This document shows, piece after piece, positions 24,727 to 34,457 of a stretch of 64,000 nucleotides of DNA. This DNA is from Blastococcus atacamensis (GTDB lineage Bacteria > Actinomycetota > Actinomycetes > Mycobacteriales > Geodermatophilaceae): positions 1 through 64,000 of the forward strand of contig NZ_POQU01000007.1 of assembly GCF_002938425.1 (NCBI RefSeq), read 5' to 3'. A program made the translations under genes and the position numbers. Positions within the stretch are counted from its first letter, which is position 1. Each line of letters begins with the position of its first letter. The notes beneath the pieces are model-generated. The model was not told where the DNA came from, searched no databases, and worked only from the letters and a program-made list of their open reading frames with translations.

Positions 24727-24811
24727 CGAGTCCGTCCTTCCAGGCGCGACAAGGGCGCCAATAGTTTCACGCGCGGCACGACCTGTGCCTCAGGGGCACG
24801 TTGACGCGCCT

Positions 24812-24826
24812 TGCATCCTGCATGCA
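24812..24826. promoter_or_regulatory. Predicted GntR operator, copy 1 (TGCAT-N5-ATGCA)
   Basis: TGCATCCTGCATGCA: an inverted repeat with 5-bp half-sites and a 5-base spacer, in the divergent promoter of the GntR gene and the FMN oxidase gene, 58 bases before the oxidase start. A near-identical copy (14 of 15 bases) lies at 30663 upstream of the MFS gene. Confidence 0.7.
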
Positions 24827-24884
24827 CAATCCAGGCGTTGTCACGCATCCGCGCCACGCCGCACGGCGGAGCCGAAGGAGCAGA

Positions 24885-26096
24885 ATGACCAAGCGCAGGC
24901 TCCCCCGATGGTCCGAACTGCGGCCGCTCCTCCAGGGGCGCCCGGTCACGTTGAACCCGACCACTCGCCGCTTGCAGGCGGCGGCCTCGCTGGAGGATCT
25001 GCGCGAGCAGGCGCGCCGGCGCACTCCGCGGGCGGTCTTCGACTACACCGACGGCGGCGCGAACCGCGAGGTGAGCCTGCGCCGGTCGCGAGAGGCATTC
25101 GACCGGGTGGAATTCGTGCCCAGCGTGCTCCGGGACGTCTCCACCATCGACACGTCCACGACCATCCTGGGCCGGGCGAGCGCCCTGCCCCTGGTCCTGG
25201 CGCCGACCGGTTTCACCCGGATGATGAACCACGAGGGCGAGCCGGCCGTGGCCCGCGCCGGCGCGCGCGCAGGGGTGCCCTACACGCTCTCGACGATGGG
25301 GACCACGTCGGTGGAGTCGCTGGCCCTCCAGGCGCCCGACACGCGCCGCTGGTTCCAGCTGTACCTGTGGAAGGACCGCGAGGCCAGCAAGGGGTTGATC
25401 CGCGCCGCGGCGGAGAACGGCTACGAGGCGCTGGTGCTCACCGTCGACACCCCCGCCGGCGGCTTGCGGCTGCGCGATGTCCGGAACGGGATGACCATCC
25501 CGCCGGCGCTCACCGCGCGCACCGTGCTCGACGGCGCGCGCCACCCATCGTGGTGGATCAACCTGCTGACCACCGAGCCGCTGGAGTTCGCGTCCCTGAG
25601 CACCTTCGCCGGAACGGTGTCGGACCTCGCGACGCAGGTCTTCGATCCGAGCGCCACGCTGGATGACCTCCGGTGGCTCAGGGCCCAGTGGTCGGGCCCG
25701 CTGATCGTGAAGGGCCTGCTGACCGCGGAGGACGCGCTGGCCGCGGTGGACGCCGGGGCCGACGCGGTGGTCGTCTCCAACCACGGTGGCCGCCAGCTCG
25801 ACCAGTCCCCCACTCCGCTGGAGCAGCTGCCGGCCATCGCCGCCGCCGTGGGAGACCGCGCCGAGGTCTACATGGACGGAGGGGTGCTCTCCGGCTCCGA
25901 CGTCGCCGCCGCGGTGGCGCTGGGCGCGCGGGCCGTGCTGGTGGGCCGCGCCTACCTGTACGGGCTCATGGCCGGCGGGGAGGCCGGGGTCGACCGGGCT
26001 CTCGAGATCATCCGCCGCGAGATGATCACCGCCATGCAGCTCATCGGGGTCGCGTCCGTGGCGGAGCTGACCGGGGACCGGGTCCGGCTCAGGTGA
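24885..26096 (+). CDS. FMN-dependent L-2-hydroxy acid oxidase/dehydrogenase
   Basis: A 403-residue FMN TIM-barrel enzyme of the LldD / mandelate dehydrogenase / glycolate oxidase family. It begins at FDYTDGGANREVS, the substrate Tyr region. FMN contacts are APTGFTRMMN and LSTMGTTSVE; catalytic His and Arg lie in SNHGGRQLDQSPTP; the phosphate clamp is MDGGVLSGSD and LVGRAYLYGLMAGGE. It lacks a signal or cytochrome domain, so it is soluble or peripheral. It would oxidise the S-enantiomer of a 2-hydroxy acid to the 2-keto acid, complementing the FAD enzyme next door. ATG 24885 has the ribosome site GGAG. A hairpin just after the stop ends this unit. Confidence 0.85.
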   Translation: MTKRRLPRWSELRPLLQGRPVTLNPTTRRLQAAASLEDLREQARRRTPRAVFDYTDGGANREVSLRRSREAFDRVEFVPSVLRDVSTIDTSTTILGRASALPLVLAPTGFTRMMNHEGEPAVARAGARAGVPYTLSTMGTTSVESLALQAPDTRRWFQLYLWKDREASKGLIRAAAENGYEALVLTVDTPAGGLRLRDVRNGMTIPPALTARTVLDGARHPSWWINLLTTEPLEFASLSTFAGTVSDLATQVFDPSATLDDLRWLRAQWSGPLIVKGLLTAEDALAAVDAGADAVVVSNHGGRQLDQSPTPLEQLPAIAAAVGDRAEVYMDGGVLSGSDVAAAVALGARAVLVGRAYLYGLMAGGEAGVDRALEIIRREMITAMQLIGVASVAELTGDRVRLR

Positions 26097-27510
26097 CCCC
26101 GTCCTGCCCGGCCGGATCAAGGCCGGGCAGGACCTTCCCCGGGTTCATGAGGCCCGCGGGGTCGAAGACACTCTTGATCTGCCGCTGCAGCGCGATGCCC
26201 AGCGGCCCCAGTTCCTGGGCCAGAGCCTGCCGCTTGAGCAGCCCCACGCCGTGCTCCCCGGTGATCGTGCCGCCGAGGGACAGGCCCAGCCGCATGACGG
26301 CCTCGAATGCCGAGCGCGCCCGCTCGGCGGCGGCGGCGTCGCCCCGCGGCGCGATGATGACCGGGTGCATGTTCCCGTCGCCTGCATGGCCGGTGCAGGC
26401 GATGACGAGTCGGTGCTCGGCGGCGATCTGCTCCACGCCGGCGACGAGCTCCACCAGGCGGGCGCGGGGAACCGCGACGTCCTCGAACAGGGCCACCCCC
26501 AGGTTCTCGAGCGCGGCGGTGACCAGCCGGCGCGCTTCCATCAGCATCTCCGACTCGGCGGCGTCGCCGGCCTCGGCGACCTCGATCGCCCCTGCGGCGC
26601 GGCAGCTGGCCCCCATGCGCGCGACGTCGGCGGAGGCGAGTTCCCCCCGGTCGGAGCGGGCGAGGACGAGGGCGCCGGCGCCGGCGGGGAGGCCGAGATC
26701 CCGGTACTGCTGCAGGGCTCGGATGGTCGTCCCGTCCAGGAACTCGAGCATCGCGGGCTGCACGCCGGAACTCATGATGGCCGCCACCGCGGTCATCGCC
26801 GAGGCGGCGTCGGGAAAGACGGCGGCGATGGTGAGTGACGGCTCGGGCGCGGGGCGCAGGGCCACGGTCACCTCCGTGATCACGCCGAGGGTGCCCTCCG
26901 AACCGACCACGAGCCGGGTGAGGTCGTAGCCGGCGACGCCCTTCGCCGTCCGCCGGCCCGTGCGCAGGACCTCGCCGCCGGGCAACACGAGTTCCAGCGC
27001 GCGCACGAAGTCGCCGGTGACCCCGTACTTGACGCAGCACAGCCCGCCGGCGTTGGTGGCCACGTTGCCGCCGACGGTCGAGAGCTCCCAGGACGAGGGG
27101 TCCGGCGGGTAGAACAGCCCTTGGGCGAGCACGGCGCGGGAGAGGTCGGCGTTGACCACGCCCGGCTGCACGACGGCGACGTGGTCGACGGCGTCGATGG
27201 AGAGGATGCGGTCCATCCGGGTCATCGACACGACGATGCAGCCGTCCAGCGCGTTGGCCGCGCCCGACAAGCCGGTCCGTGCCCCTTGGGGCACCACGGG
27301 GACGCCGCGCGCGCTCGCCGTCCGCAGCACGTGCTGCACCTGTTCGGTGGTCCGCGGCGTGACGACGGTCAGCGGAACCCCCGCCGGGCACAGCCGGGCC
27401 TGGTCGAACCGGTAGGCGTCGATGCTGGCCGGGTTCTCGAGAACGGCGTCATGCGGGAGGCCCTGCCGCAGGGCGGCGGCGAGGTCGCCGCCCGAGAGCC
27501 CGATGGTCAC
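26089..27510 (-). CDS. FAD-linked oxidase, GlcD / D-lactate dehydrogenase type
   Basis: A 473-residue flavoprotein. The N-terminal PCMH FAD domain has VVPQGARTGLSGAANAL and STVGGNVATNAGG, then YDLTRLVVGSEGTLGVITE. The C-terminal domain has TGHAGDGNMHP (metal and substrate site), GEHGVGLLKR and LMNPGKVLP. Members oxidise D-2-hydroxy acids (glycolate, D-lactate, 2-hydroxyglutarate), passing electrons to a quinone or ETF. Start GTG 27510 overlaps the FAH gene's stop (GTGA). The stop overlaps the end of the convergent FMN gene by 8 bases. No GlcE/GlcF subunits accompany it. Confidence 0.85.
   Translation of the reverse strand: MTIGLSGGDLAAALRQGLPHDAVLENPASIDAYRFDQARLCPAGVPLTVVTPRTTEQVQHVLRTASARGVPVVPQGARTGLSGAANALDGCIVVSMTRMDRILSIDAVDHVAVVQPGVVNADLSRAVLAQGLFYPPDPSSWELSTVGGNVATNAGGLCCVKYGVTGDFVRALELVLPGGEVLRTGRRTAKGVAGYDLTRLVVGSEGTLGVITEVTVALRPAPEPSLTIAAVFPDAASAMTAVAAIMSSGVQPAMLEFLDGTTIRALQQYRDLGLPAGAGALVLARSDRGELASADVARMGASCRAAGAIEVAEAGDAAESEMLMEARRLVTAALENLGVALFEDVAVPRARLVELVAGVEQIAAEHRLVIACTGHAGDGNMHPVIIAPRGDAAAAERARSAFEAVMRLGLSLGGTITGEHGVGLLKRQALAQELGPLGIALQRQIKSVFDPAGLMNPGKVLPGLDPAGQDGVT
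26101..26133 (+). terminator. Stem-loop terminator for the FMN oxidase gene
   Basis: A perfect 13-bp stem with a 7-base loop, starting 5 bases after the FMN oxidase stop. It is embedded in the last codons of the convergent FAD oxidase gene, so it must act mainly on the plus-strand transcript. Confidence 0.65.
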
Positions 27511-28343
27511 CGGGCCTGGGCGCGGCTCGGCGCGACGACCGGGTTCACCAGCCGGCCGATGCCCTCGACCTCGACCTCGACGACGTCGCCGTCGGCCAGC
27601 GAGCGCCGGGGGTCCATGAATTCGCCGCACCCCCACGGGGTGCCGGTGAGCAGGAGATCCCCGGGCTCGAGGGTGAAGTTGCGGGAACAGAAGGAGAGCA
27701 GCTCGGCCACGCCGAAGACCATCTCCTTGGTGGAGGAGTTCTGGACGGTCTCCCCGTTCACGCGCGTGCTCAGCGCGAGCCCCTGCACGTCGCCCACCTC
27801 GTCGGGGGTGACCACGACCGGCCCCACGGGGCAGAAGGTGTCCAGGCTCTTGCCGCGGACCCACTGCCCGTCACCGAACTGGAGGTCGCGGGCGGAGACG
27901 TCGTTGGCGACGGTGTAGCCGAAGACGCCGTCCATCGCCTCGGTGGGTGAGACGTCGCGCATCGTGCGGCCGACGACGACGGCGAGCTCGACCTCCCAGT
28001 CGACCCGCTGCGTGAGGTCGGGGTCGAAGCGGATGGGCTCGTCGGGCCCCACCACCGAGCTGGGGAACTTGCTGAAGATCAGCGGCGCCGTGGGCGCGTC
28101 CATCCCGGTCTCGCGGACGTGGTCCAGGTAGTTCAGGCCGATGGCGACGATCTTCCCCGGCGCGATCGGGGCCAGGAGCCGCGCGCCCGGCAGGGGCTCG
28201 GCTGCGGCCGGCAGCGACCGCGGGTCGACGCCGGCGCGGACCAACTGGGCCAGATCGCCGTCGAAATCCAGGGGGCGGGCACCCTCGTCGCCCACCTGGA
28301 CGATCCGGCGGCGACCCTCGTGCTCGATCTGTCCGAGGCGCAT
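27507..28343 (-). CDS. Fumarylacetoacetate hydrolase-family protein
   Basis: A 278-residue enzyme of the FAH fold. The first ~60 residues are the small cap, then PGKIVAIGLNYLDH opens the catalytic domain. Metal-binding acids lie in DWEVELAVVVGR and NDVSARDLQFGDGQW, and the C-terminal LTGTPWGCGEFMDP is typical. Members hydrolyse acylpyruvates or decarboxylate and hydrate keto-acids (for example 2-keto-3-deoxy-acid or oxaloacetate chemistry). It probably works on the keto-acid made by the two oxidases of this cluster. ATG 28343 follows the isocitrate-lyase-like gene by 20 bases. Confidence 0.85.
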   Translation of the reverse strand: MRLGQIEHEGRRRIVQVGDEGARPLDFDGDLAQLVRAGVDPRSLPAAAEPLPGARLLAPIAPGKIVAIGLNYLDHVRETGMDAPTAPLIFSKFPSSVVGPDEPIRFDPDLTQRVDWEVELAVVVGRTMRDVSPTEAMDGVFGYTVANDVSARDLQFGDGQWVRGKSLDTFCPVGPVVVTPDEVGDVQGLALSTRVNGETVQNSSTKEMVFGVAELLSFCSRNFTLEPGDLLLTGTPWGCGEFMDPRRSLADGDVVEVEVEGIGRLVNPVVAPSRAQAR

Positions 28344-28363
28344 GTCTGTGTCTCCTGGTCGAA

Positions 28364-29254
28364 CTAGTGATGGACTCGGTACCGCTGGGCCCGAGCGAGG
28401 TAGGCGTCATAGGGAAGGCGGCGTTCGAACGTGTCGGTGTCCTCGAGGAGGTCGCCGAGCTGCCGGACGTCCTCGGTGGACCGCAGTCCGGCGAGGGCCT
28501 GACTGATCGCACGGGTGGCCGCGGTGACGGTGAAGGAGTAGTAGACGATCACGTCGGCGCCGGCATCGCGCAACTGGGCCATGCTGCTGGGCGGGAGGTC
28601 ACCCAGGACGAGCACCCGGGCCGGGATCTGATCGCGGACGCGGGCCAGCGTGGCGGGGTCGATGCCTGTGGGGAAGACCAGGTCGGCCCCTGCGTCGGCG
28701 AAGGCCGCCATGCGGCGCAGCGCCTCGTCGAGGTTCCCGGTGGCCCAGATGGCGTCGGTGCGGGCGATGACCAGGAAGTTCGGATCGGTGCGCGCCTCGA
28801 CGGCGGCGCGGATGCGCTGCACCACGAGCTCGAGGGGCTGGACGGCCCGGCCTTCGAGGGTGTGCTTCCCCCCCGCGTGGTCCTCCACGTGGATGCCGCA
28901 CACGCCCGCGCGCTCGAATGCATCGACCGTCCGCCACATGCCGGCGGGCTCGAAGAATCCGGCCTCGGCGTCGGCCAGGACGGGGACCGCCACCGCCCGG
29001 GCCACCCGGCCGGCATGGTCGGCCAGTTCGCCGAGGGTGAGGGAGCCGACGTCGGGCAGGCCGAACGCCGCCGCCGACGTCCCGTAGCTGCCCACGTAGA
29101 CCGCCGGGTAGCCGGCCTGCTCCACCAGGCGGGCGCTGAGCGCGTCGTGCGCGCCCGGCACCACCACCGGCCCGGGTTGGTCGAGCAGTGCGACGAACCT
29201 CCGCCGCAGTGCCGCTGCGCCGACGTCGCCGGCCGCTGCTGCCTCGCCGCTCAT
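28364..29254 (-). CDS. Isocitrate lyase / PEP mutase superfamily enzyme
   Basis: A 296-residue (beta/alpha)8 enzyme. The family core is visible: PGAHDALSARLVEQAGYPAVYVGSYGTS cut by strands, the metal-site region VLADAEAGF (usually DADTGYG) and GIHVEDHAGGKHTLEG. The last segment replaces the lyase loop ED-Q-x2-PK-R-C-G-H: the catalytic Cys is absent. It is therefore not a standard methylisocitrate lyase; a C-C lyase or decarboxylase on a 2-hydroxy or 2-keto dicarboxylate (dimethylmalate lyase or oxaloacetate decarboxylase type) is more likely. ATG 29254 overlaps the MFS stop (ATGA). Confidence 0.8.
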   Translation of the reverse strand: MSGEAAAAGDVGAAALRRRFVALLDQPGPVVVPGAHDALSARLVEQAGYPAVYVGSYGTSAAAFGLPDVGSLTLGELADHAGRVARAVAVPVLADAEAGFFEPAGMWRTVDAFERAGVCGIHVEDHAGGKHTLEGRAVQPLELVVQRIRAAVEARTDPNFLVIARTDAIWATGNLDEALRRMAAFADAGADLVFPTGIDPATLARVRDQIPARVLVLGDLPPSSMAQLRDAGADVIVYYSFTVTAATRAISQALAGLRSTEDVRQLGDLLEDTDTFERRLPYDAYLARAQRYRVHH

Positions 29255-30576
29255 ACGCGCTCGACCGACTTCCGCTCGGAGGCCGGGACGCCGGCCAGCA
29301 GAGCCACCACGCCGAGCAGCACGATGGCGCCGACGGTGTAGATGACGTAGTCGAGGCTGCCGGTGAGGTCGGTGATCCAGCCGGCCAGGTAGGGGATGAC
29401 GAAGCCGGAGAAGGTGCCCATCGAGTTGATCAGCGCCAGCGCACCGGCGATGGCCGTCCCGCTGAAGAAGAGGCCGGGCAGCGGCCAGATGATCGGGAAG
29501 GAGGCGAAGATGCCGGCGGTGGCGATGGTGAACAGGACGATCGACAGCACGGGGTTGTCTACCCAGACCGTTGCCAGCAGCGCCAGCATGCCGATCGACA
29601 CACTGGCCGCGATGTGCCAGCGGCGCTCGTTCTTGCGGTCGGAGTGGCGGCCCAGCCACACGGTGGCGATGGCGGCGGCCACGTACGGAATCCCGGTGAT
29701 GACGCCGATCTGGGTGTCGCTGAAGTCGCCGAGGTTCCCGATGATCGTGGGCAGCCAGAAGCTGATGAGGTAGACGCCCGCCAGGAGGGCGAAGTAGACG
29801 AAGCCCAGCAGGTAGAGCCGGGGGTTGCGCAGCGCGCTGGTGAACTTGTGCTCCTGGTGGGTGACGGAGCTGTCGACGTCGTCCTGGAGCAACTGGCGCT
29901 CCTCGGGCGAGAGCCACGTCGCGTCCTTGGGGCGGTCGCTGAGGACCACGGGGACCAGCAGGCCGAGGATCACGGCAGGAATCGCCTCGATGACGAACAT
30001 CCACTGCCAGCCGCCCATCCCGAGCGCTCCGTCGAAGTGGTCGAGGATCGCACCGGAGACTGGCCCGCCGATGGCGCCGGCGAACGCGGCGGCGGCCAGG
30101 AAGGAGGCGGACGCGGCACCGCGCCGGGACCCCGAATACCAGTAGGTGAGGTAGAGCAGGATCGCGGGGACGAACCCGGCTTCGAACATGCCCAGCAGGA
30201 ATCGGACGATGTAGAACTGCAGCGGCGTGGTGACGAAGGCCGTGGCGGCCGATGTGACGCCCCACAGAACCATGATCCGCAGGATCGTCCGGCGGGCACC
30301 GATCTTGGTCATGAGCAGGTTGCTCGGGATCTCGAAGATCACGTAGCCGATGAAGAAGATTCCCGCGCCGAGCCCGTACACGGTGTTGCTGAACTCGAGG
30401 TCGTCGAGCATCTGCAGTTTGGCGAACCCGACGTTGATGCGGTCCAGGTAGGACACCATGTAGCAGAGGAAGATGAACGGGATCAGGCGGCGCGTGACCT
30501 TCTTGTAGACCTGGTCGAGCGATGTCGACGAGGAATTCCGGCCCGCAAGGTTCGACTCCACGGTCATGACGCTCAT
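29251..30576 (-). CDS. MFS transporter, anion:cation symporter (ACS) type
   Basis: A 441-residue, 12-helix transporter like the tartrate, phthalate and 4-hydroxyphenylacetate importers. Helix 1 region RRLIPFIFLCYMVSYLDRINVGFA is the ACS signature, followed by GLGAGIFFIGYVIFEIPSNLL. These import organic acid anions with protons. It is the first gene of the minus-strand operon, with the predicted GntR operator 87 bases upstream. ATG 30576 (MSVMTVES) has GAGAGAG just before it; ATG 30567 is an alternative. Its substrate is probably the hydroxy acid metabolised by the downstream enzymes. Confidence 0.85.
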   Translation of the reverse strand: MSVMTVESNLAGRNSSSTSLDQVYKKVTRRLIPFIFLCYMVSYLDRINVGFAKLQMLDDLEFSNTVYGLGAGIFFIGYVIFEIPSNLLMTKIGARRTILRIMVLWGVTSAATAFVTTPLQFYIVRFLLGMFEAGFVPAILLYLTYWYSGSRRGAASASFLAAAAFAGAIGGPVSGAILDHFDGALGMGGWQWMFVIEAIPAVILGLLVPVVLSDRPKDATWLSPEERQLLQDDVDSSVTHQEHKFTSALRNPRLYLLGFVYFALLAGVYLISFWLPTIIGNLGDFSDTQIGVITGIPYVAAAIATVWLGRHSDRKNERRWHIAASVSIGMLALLATVWVDNPVLSIVLFTIATAGIFASFPIIWPLPGLFFSGTAIAGALALINSMGTFSGFVIPYLAGWITDLTGSLDYVIYTVGAIVLLGVVALLAGVPASERKSVERV

Positions 30577-30662
30577 CTCTCTCGATCCCGGCCTCGGGCG
30601 TTGCGCGGCACGGCCAGTGGCGCTCGACGTACCGGACTGTGCACGGCTCGCTTTGTGTGTCC

Positions 30663-30677
30663 TGCATCCTGAATGCA
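30663..30677. promoter_or_regulatory. Predicted GntR operator, copy 2 (TGCAT-N5-ATGCA)
   Basis: TGCATCCTGAATGCA lies 87 bases upstream of the MFS start and matches copy 1 at 14 of 15 positions, differing only in the spacer. It would place the five-gene minus-strand operon under the same GntR protein. Confidence 0.7.
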
Positions 30678-30739
30678 GGCCCACGGCTGTGTCAACCGTC
30701 ACTCTCGGACGCCGAGCTGTGCGCGTCCGCCCGGTAGGT

Positions 30740-32598
<1,859 letters not shown>

Positions 32599-32791
32599 TC
32601 ATCCCCGCCGGAGCGGAATCCCGCCCGGCTGCCGCCTGTGGCGGGTCATGTCCTGGGACGACGGTAGCCGCGAGCAACGGCGATTTCCCGGCAGCAACCC
32701 CTACGGAGTGAGGGCGCGGCGCCGCGACGAGGGGCGGCGGTCTCGGATGCGCGTGCATGACGAGGGCCGACCGGGCACACCGCCGCGGACG

Positions 32792-33463
32792 TCAGCCTGC
32801 CGCCGTGACCGCCGTCCGGACCTCGTCGGCCAGCTTCCCGGCAGAGGCCACTGTCGGATGCACTCCGTCCGTCGTTGCCTCCGGCGCGGCGAGGATCGCC
32901 GCAAAATCGGCCACTTGCGCACCGGCGTCCGCGGCCAGCGCCCGGACGCCTTCGTTCAGCTCATCGGCCTCCGTCCCGTGCCACGGCTGGACCGTCGTGA
33001 CCACGACGACGTCGGCGCGCCTGGACGCGACCCGGACGGCCTCTCGCAGGTTGCGGAGGATCGTGGCCGTGTCGACCCCGAGGCGCAGGTCGTTCGTGCC
33101 CGCCCCGACCACGATGACGTCCGCTTCGACGTCGTCCGCGCGCAGCCTGTCGAGCACCTGCTGCGACGTCTGGCCCTGCACCGCCGCGTTGCGGCCGTCC
33201 GCGAACTCGTCCTCGCAGATCAGGTGCGAGTACCAGGACTCCTCGCCGTGCAGGCCGAGATGCGCCCGGCTGTCGGCCTCGGTGATGGAGTCGCCATAAG
33301 CGACCAGCACGGACCCCTCGTCGCGCCCGAACCACGACGCGCACTCCGCGTTCGCCACCCCACCGGCGAAGTCGCGGGTCAGGGTGCCAGGGATCAGCAC
33401 GGAGCCTCCGACGAGAAGCGCGAGAGCGCCGATGATCGCTACCCAGCGGCGCCGCCGTGCCAT
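32792..33463 (-). CDS. SGNH/GDSL-family esterase, membrane-anchored
   Basis: A 223-residue protein with an N-terminal signal-anchor (RRWVAIIGALALLVGGSVLIP). The SGNH blocks are intact: YGDSITEAD (nucleophile Ser), the Gly in GQTSQQV, GAGTNDLRLG (Asn), and DGVHPT (Asp and His). It is probably an extracytoplasmic O-deacetylase or lipase acting on glycans. ATG 33463. It is divergent from the small-protein cluster to its right and 118 bases from the start of rfbB on its other side is non-coding apart from promoter sequence. Confidence 0.8.
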   Translation of the reverse strand: MARRRRWVAIIGALALLVGGSVLIPGTLTRDFAGGVANAECASWFGRDEGSVLVAYGDSITEADSRAHLGLHGEESWYSHLICEDEFADGRNAAVQGQTSQQVLDRLRADDVEADVIVVGAGTNDLRLGVDTATILRNLREAVRVASRRADVVVVTTVQPWHGTEADELNEGVRALAADAGAQVADFAAILAAPEATTDGVHPTVASAGKLADEVRTAVTAAG

Positions 33464-33638
33464 GCCGGGCAACGTACGGGAGAACCGCCACCGCCCGGTA
33501 CCACCCGCCGGCCGCGAGAGGCGCTCCTGCTGTGTACCGGGGCATCCGGTTCTGGGTCGACCGCGGCGCCCCGGCCCGCCAGCTCGTGTCTCGCGCGGGC
33601 TCTCGACCCGACTTGGCTGACCCACCCCGCCGTCCCTG

Positions 33639-33662
33639 CCCGACGGAAGCAGAACCGTCGGG
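33639..33662. other. Stem-loop upstream of the small-protein cluster
   Basis: CCCGACGG and CCGTCGGG form a perfect 8-bp stem around an 8-base A-rich loop. It lies 53 bases before ATG 33715. It could be a 5'-UTR structure or a terminator; the sequence alone does not decide. Confidence 0.4.
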
Positions 33663-33714
33663 ATACGGTCGCCTCCGCCGTCCCCTCGGGAGCGGACAGG
33701 CTGGACGGGGGCGC

Positions 33715-33903
33715 ATGAGCACGGACGAACCAGGTACGCCACGGGCCCACGGCACCCTGTCCGGTCAGCGGATCGTGGGCCCTGCGGGGAATGCGTCGGA
33801 CGGGGGCGCGGCACCAACGCGCTCGCTCGTTCGTTCTCCGGTACGAGCTGGTCGGATCGACGAGACGGTCCACCTTCCCCCTCCCGAAGGTCAGGTCCCA
33901 TGA
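33715..33903 (+). pseudogene. Short reading frame, possible remnant of an LCP gene start
   Basis: A 62-codon frame beginning MSTDEPGT after GACGGGGGCGC. The intact LCP gene at 22810 begins MNTDDPGA after GACGGGGGCCCC, so both the leader and the first seven codons look related. After residue ~10 there is no LCP similarity, no membrane helix and no LCP motif. It overlaps the next small gene by 4 bases (ATGA). It may be a decayed LCP 5' end fused to unrelated sequence, or a small unknown protein; the first is inference from a short match. Confidence 0.35.
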
Positions 33904-34124
33904 CCTGGTTGCTGGTCGTCGGAGCTGTGTGGACGACGCTCGCCGTCGTCGTGGGATGGGTGGTCGGCCGCTCCGTCCGGCTCGCCGACCGCCGACAGCC
34001 ACCGCAGGACTCCCTCGACGTCCCGGACAACGTGCCGCCCGACTGGACAAACCCGCAGACGCAGTCACACTTGGCCGCAGTACGCGCCCCACGTCGTCCT
34101 CGGTTCAGAAGGGAGCGCCGGTGA
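33900..34124 (+). CDS. Small single-pass membrane protein, GRSVRLAD module (copy 2)
   Basis: A 74-residue protein with one helix (residues 3-22) followed by G23-R24-S-V-R27-L-A29-D30 and a hydrophilic, Pro-rich, finally Arg-rich tail. It is the paralogue of the protein at 22495, with Trp11 and the whole GRxxRxAD block in identical positions. ATG 33900 overlaps the preceding frame's stop; its own stop overlaps the GTG of the CRCG protein (GTGA). So in this locus the membrane protein and the CRCG protein are translationally coupled, which suggests they work together. Confidence 0.65.
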   Translation: MTWLLVVGAVWTTLAVVVGWVVGRSVRLADRRQPPQDSLDVPDNVPPDWTNPQTQSHLAAVRAPRRPRFRRERR

Positions 34125-34282
34125 CCAGGCGGTTCCCGCTCGCTCCGGCACGACTCCTGTCCTCCCCGGCCGGCGCTCCGGCCAGGGCGCACGCACACTG
34201 GTTCCGCTGGGATGGCGAGAACCCGTTCGGCAACGGCTCGGTGTACCGCTGCCGCTGCGGCGCCGTGCGTCCCGGCCTCTGA
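34121..34282 (+). CDS. Small CRCG-motif protein, copy 2
   Basis: A 53-residue protein ending in HAHWFRWDGENPF, a Gly/Asn turn, then SVYRCRCGAVRPGL. It matches the tail of the 85-residue protein at 21158 over the last ~30 residues and lacks that protein's N-terminal half. Start GTG 34121 overlaps the stop of the GRSVRLAD membrane protein and follows GAAGGGAGCG. The aromatic HWFRW patch plus C-x-C-G suggests a small metal- or glycan-binding fold; function is unknown. Confidence 0.65.
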   Translation: MTRRFPLAPARLLSSPAGAPARAHAHWFRWDGENPFGNGSVYRCRCGAVRPGL

Positions 34283-34457
34283 TCCCGCTCCGCCTCTCGC
34301 ACCGGCGCTCCACGTCCCCTTGACCGTCGATGTGCGATTGCATCGATCGCGGTCACGGAGAGTCAACCCGGGCCGCGCGTCGCTCGTGTTCTCCGTTCGA
34401 TCACGTTCCGGGGTTGTTCCGGATGGCACTCCCGCCGATCGTTGCGCAGGAGAACTC

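Noticed and set aside
24801-24884. An upstream start for the FMN oxidase that would add 28 residues.
   Set aside because: The extension would include the GntR operator and has no family similarity; ATG 24885 has a proper ribosome site.
29251-30702. A longer start (GTG-type, near 30702) for the MFS importer.
   Set aside because: It would place 42 polar residues before the family N-terminus and run over the GntR operator at 30663.
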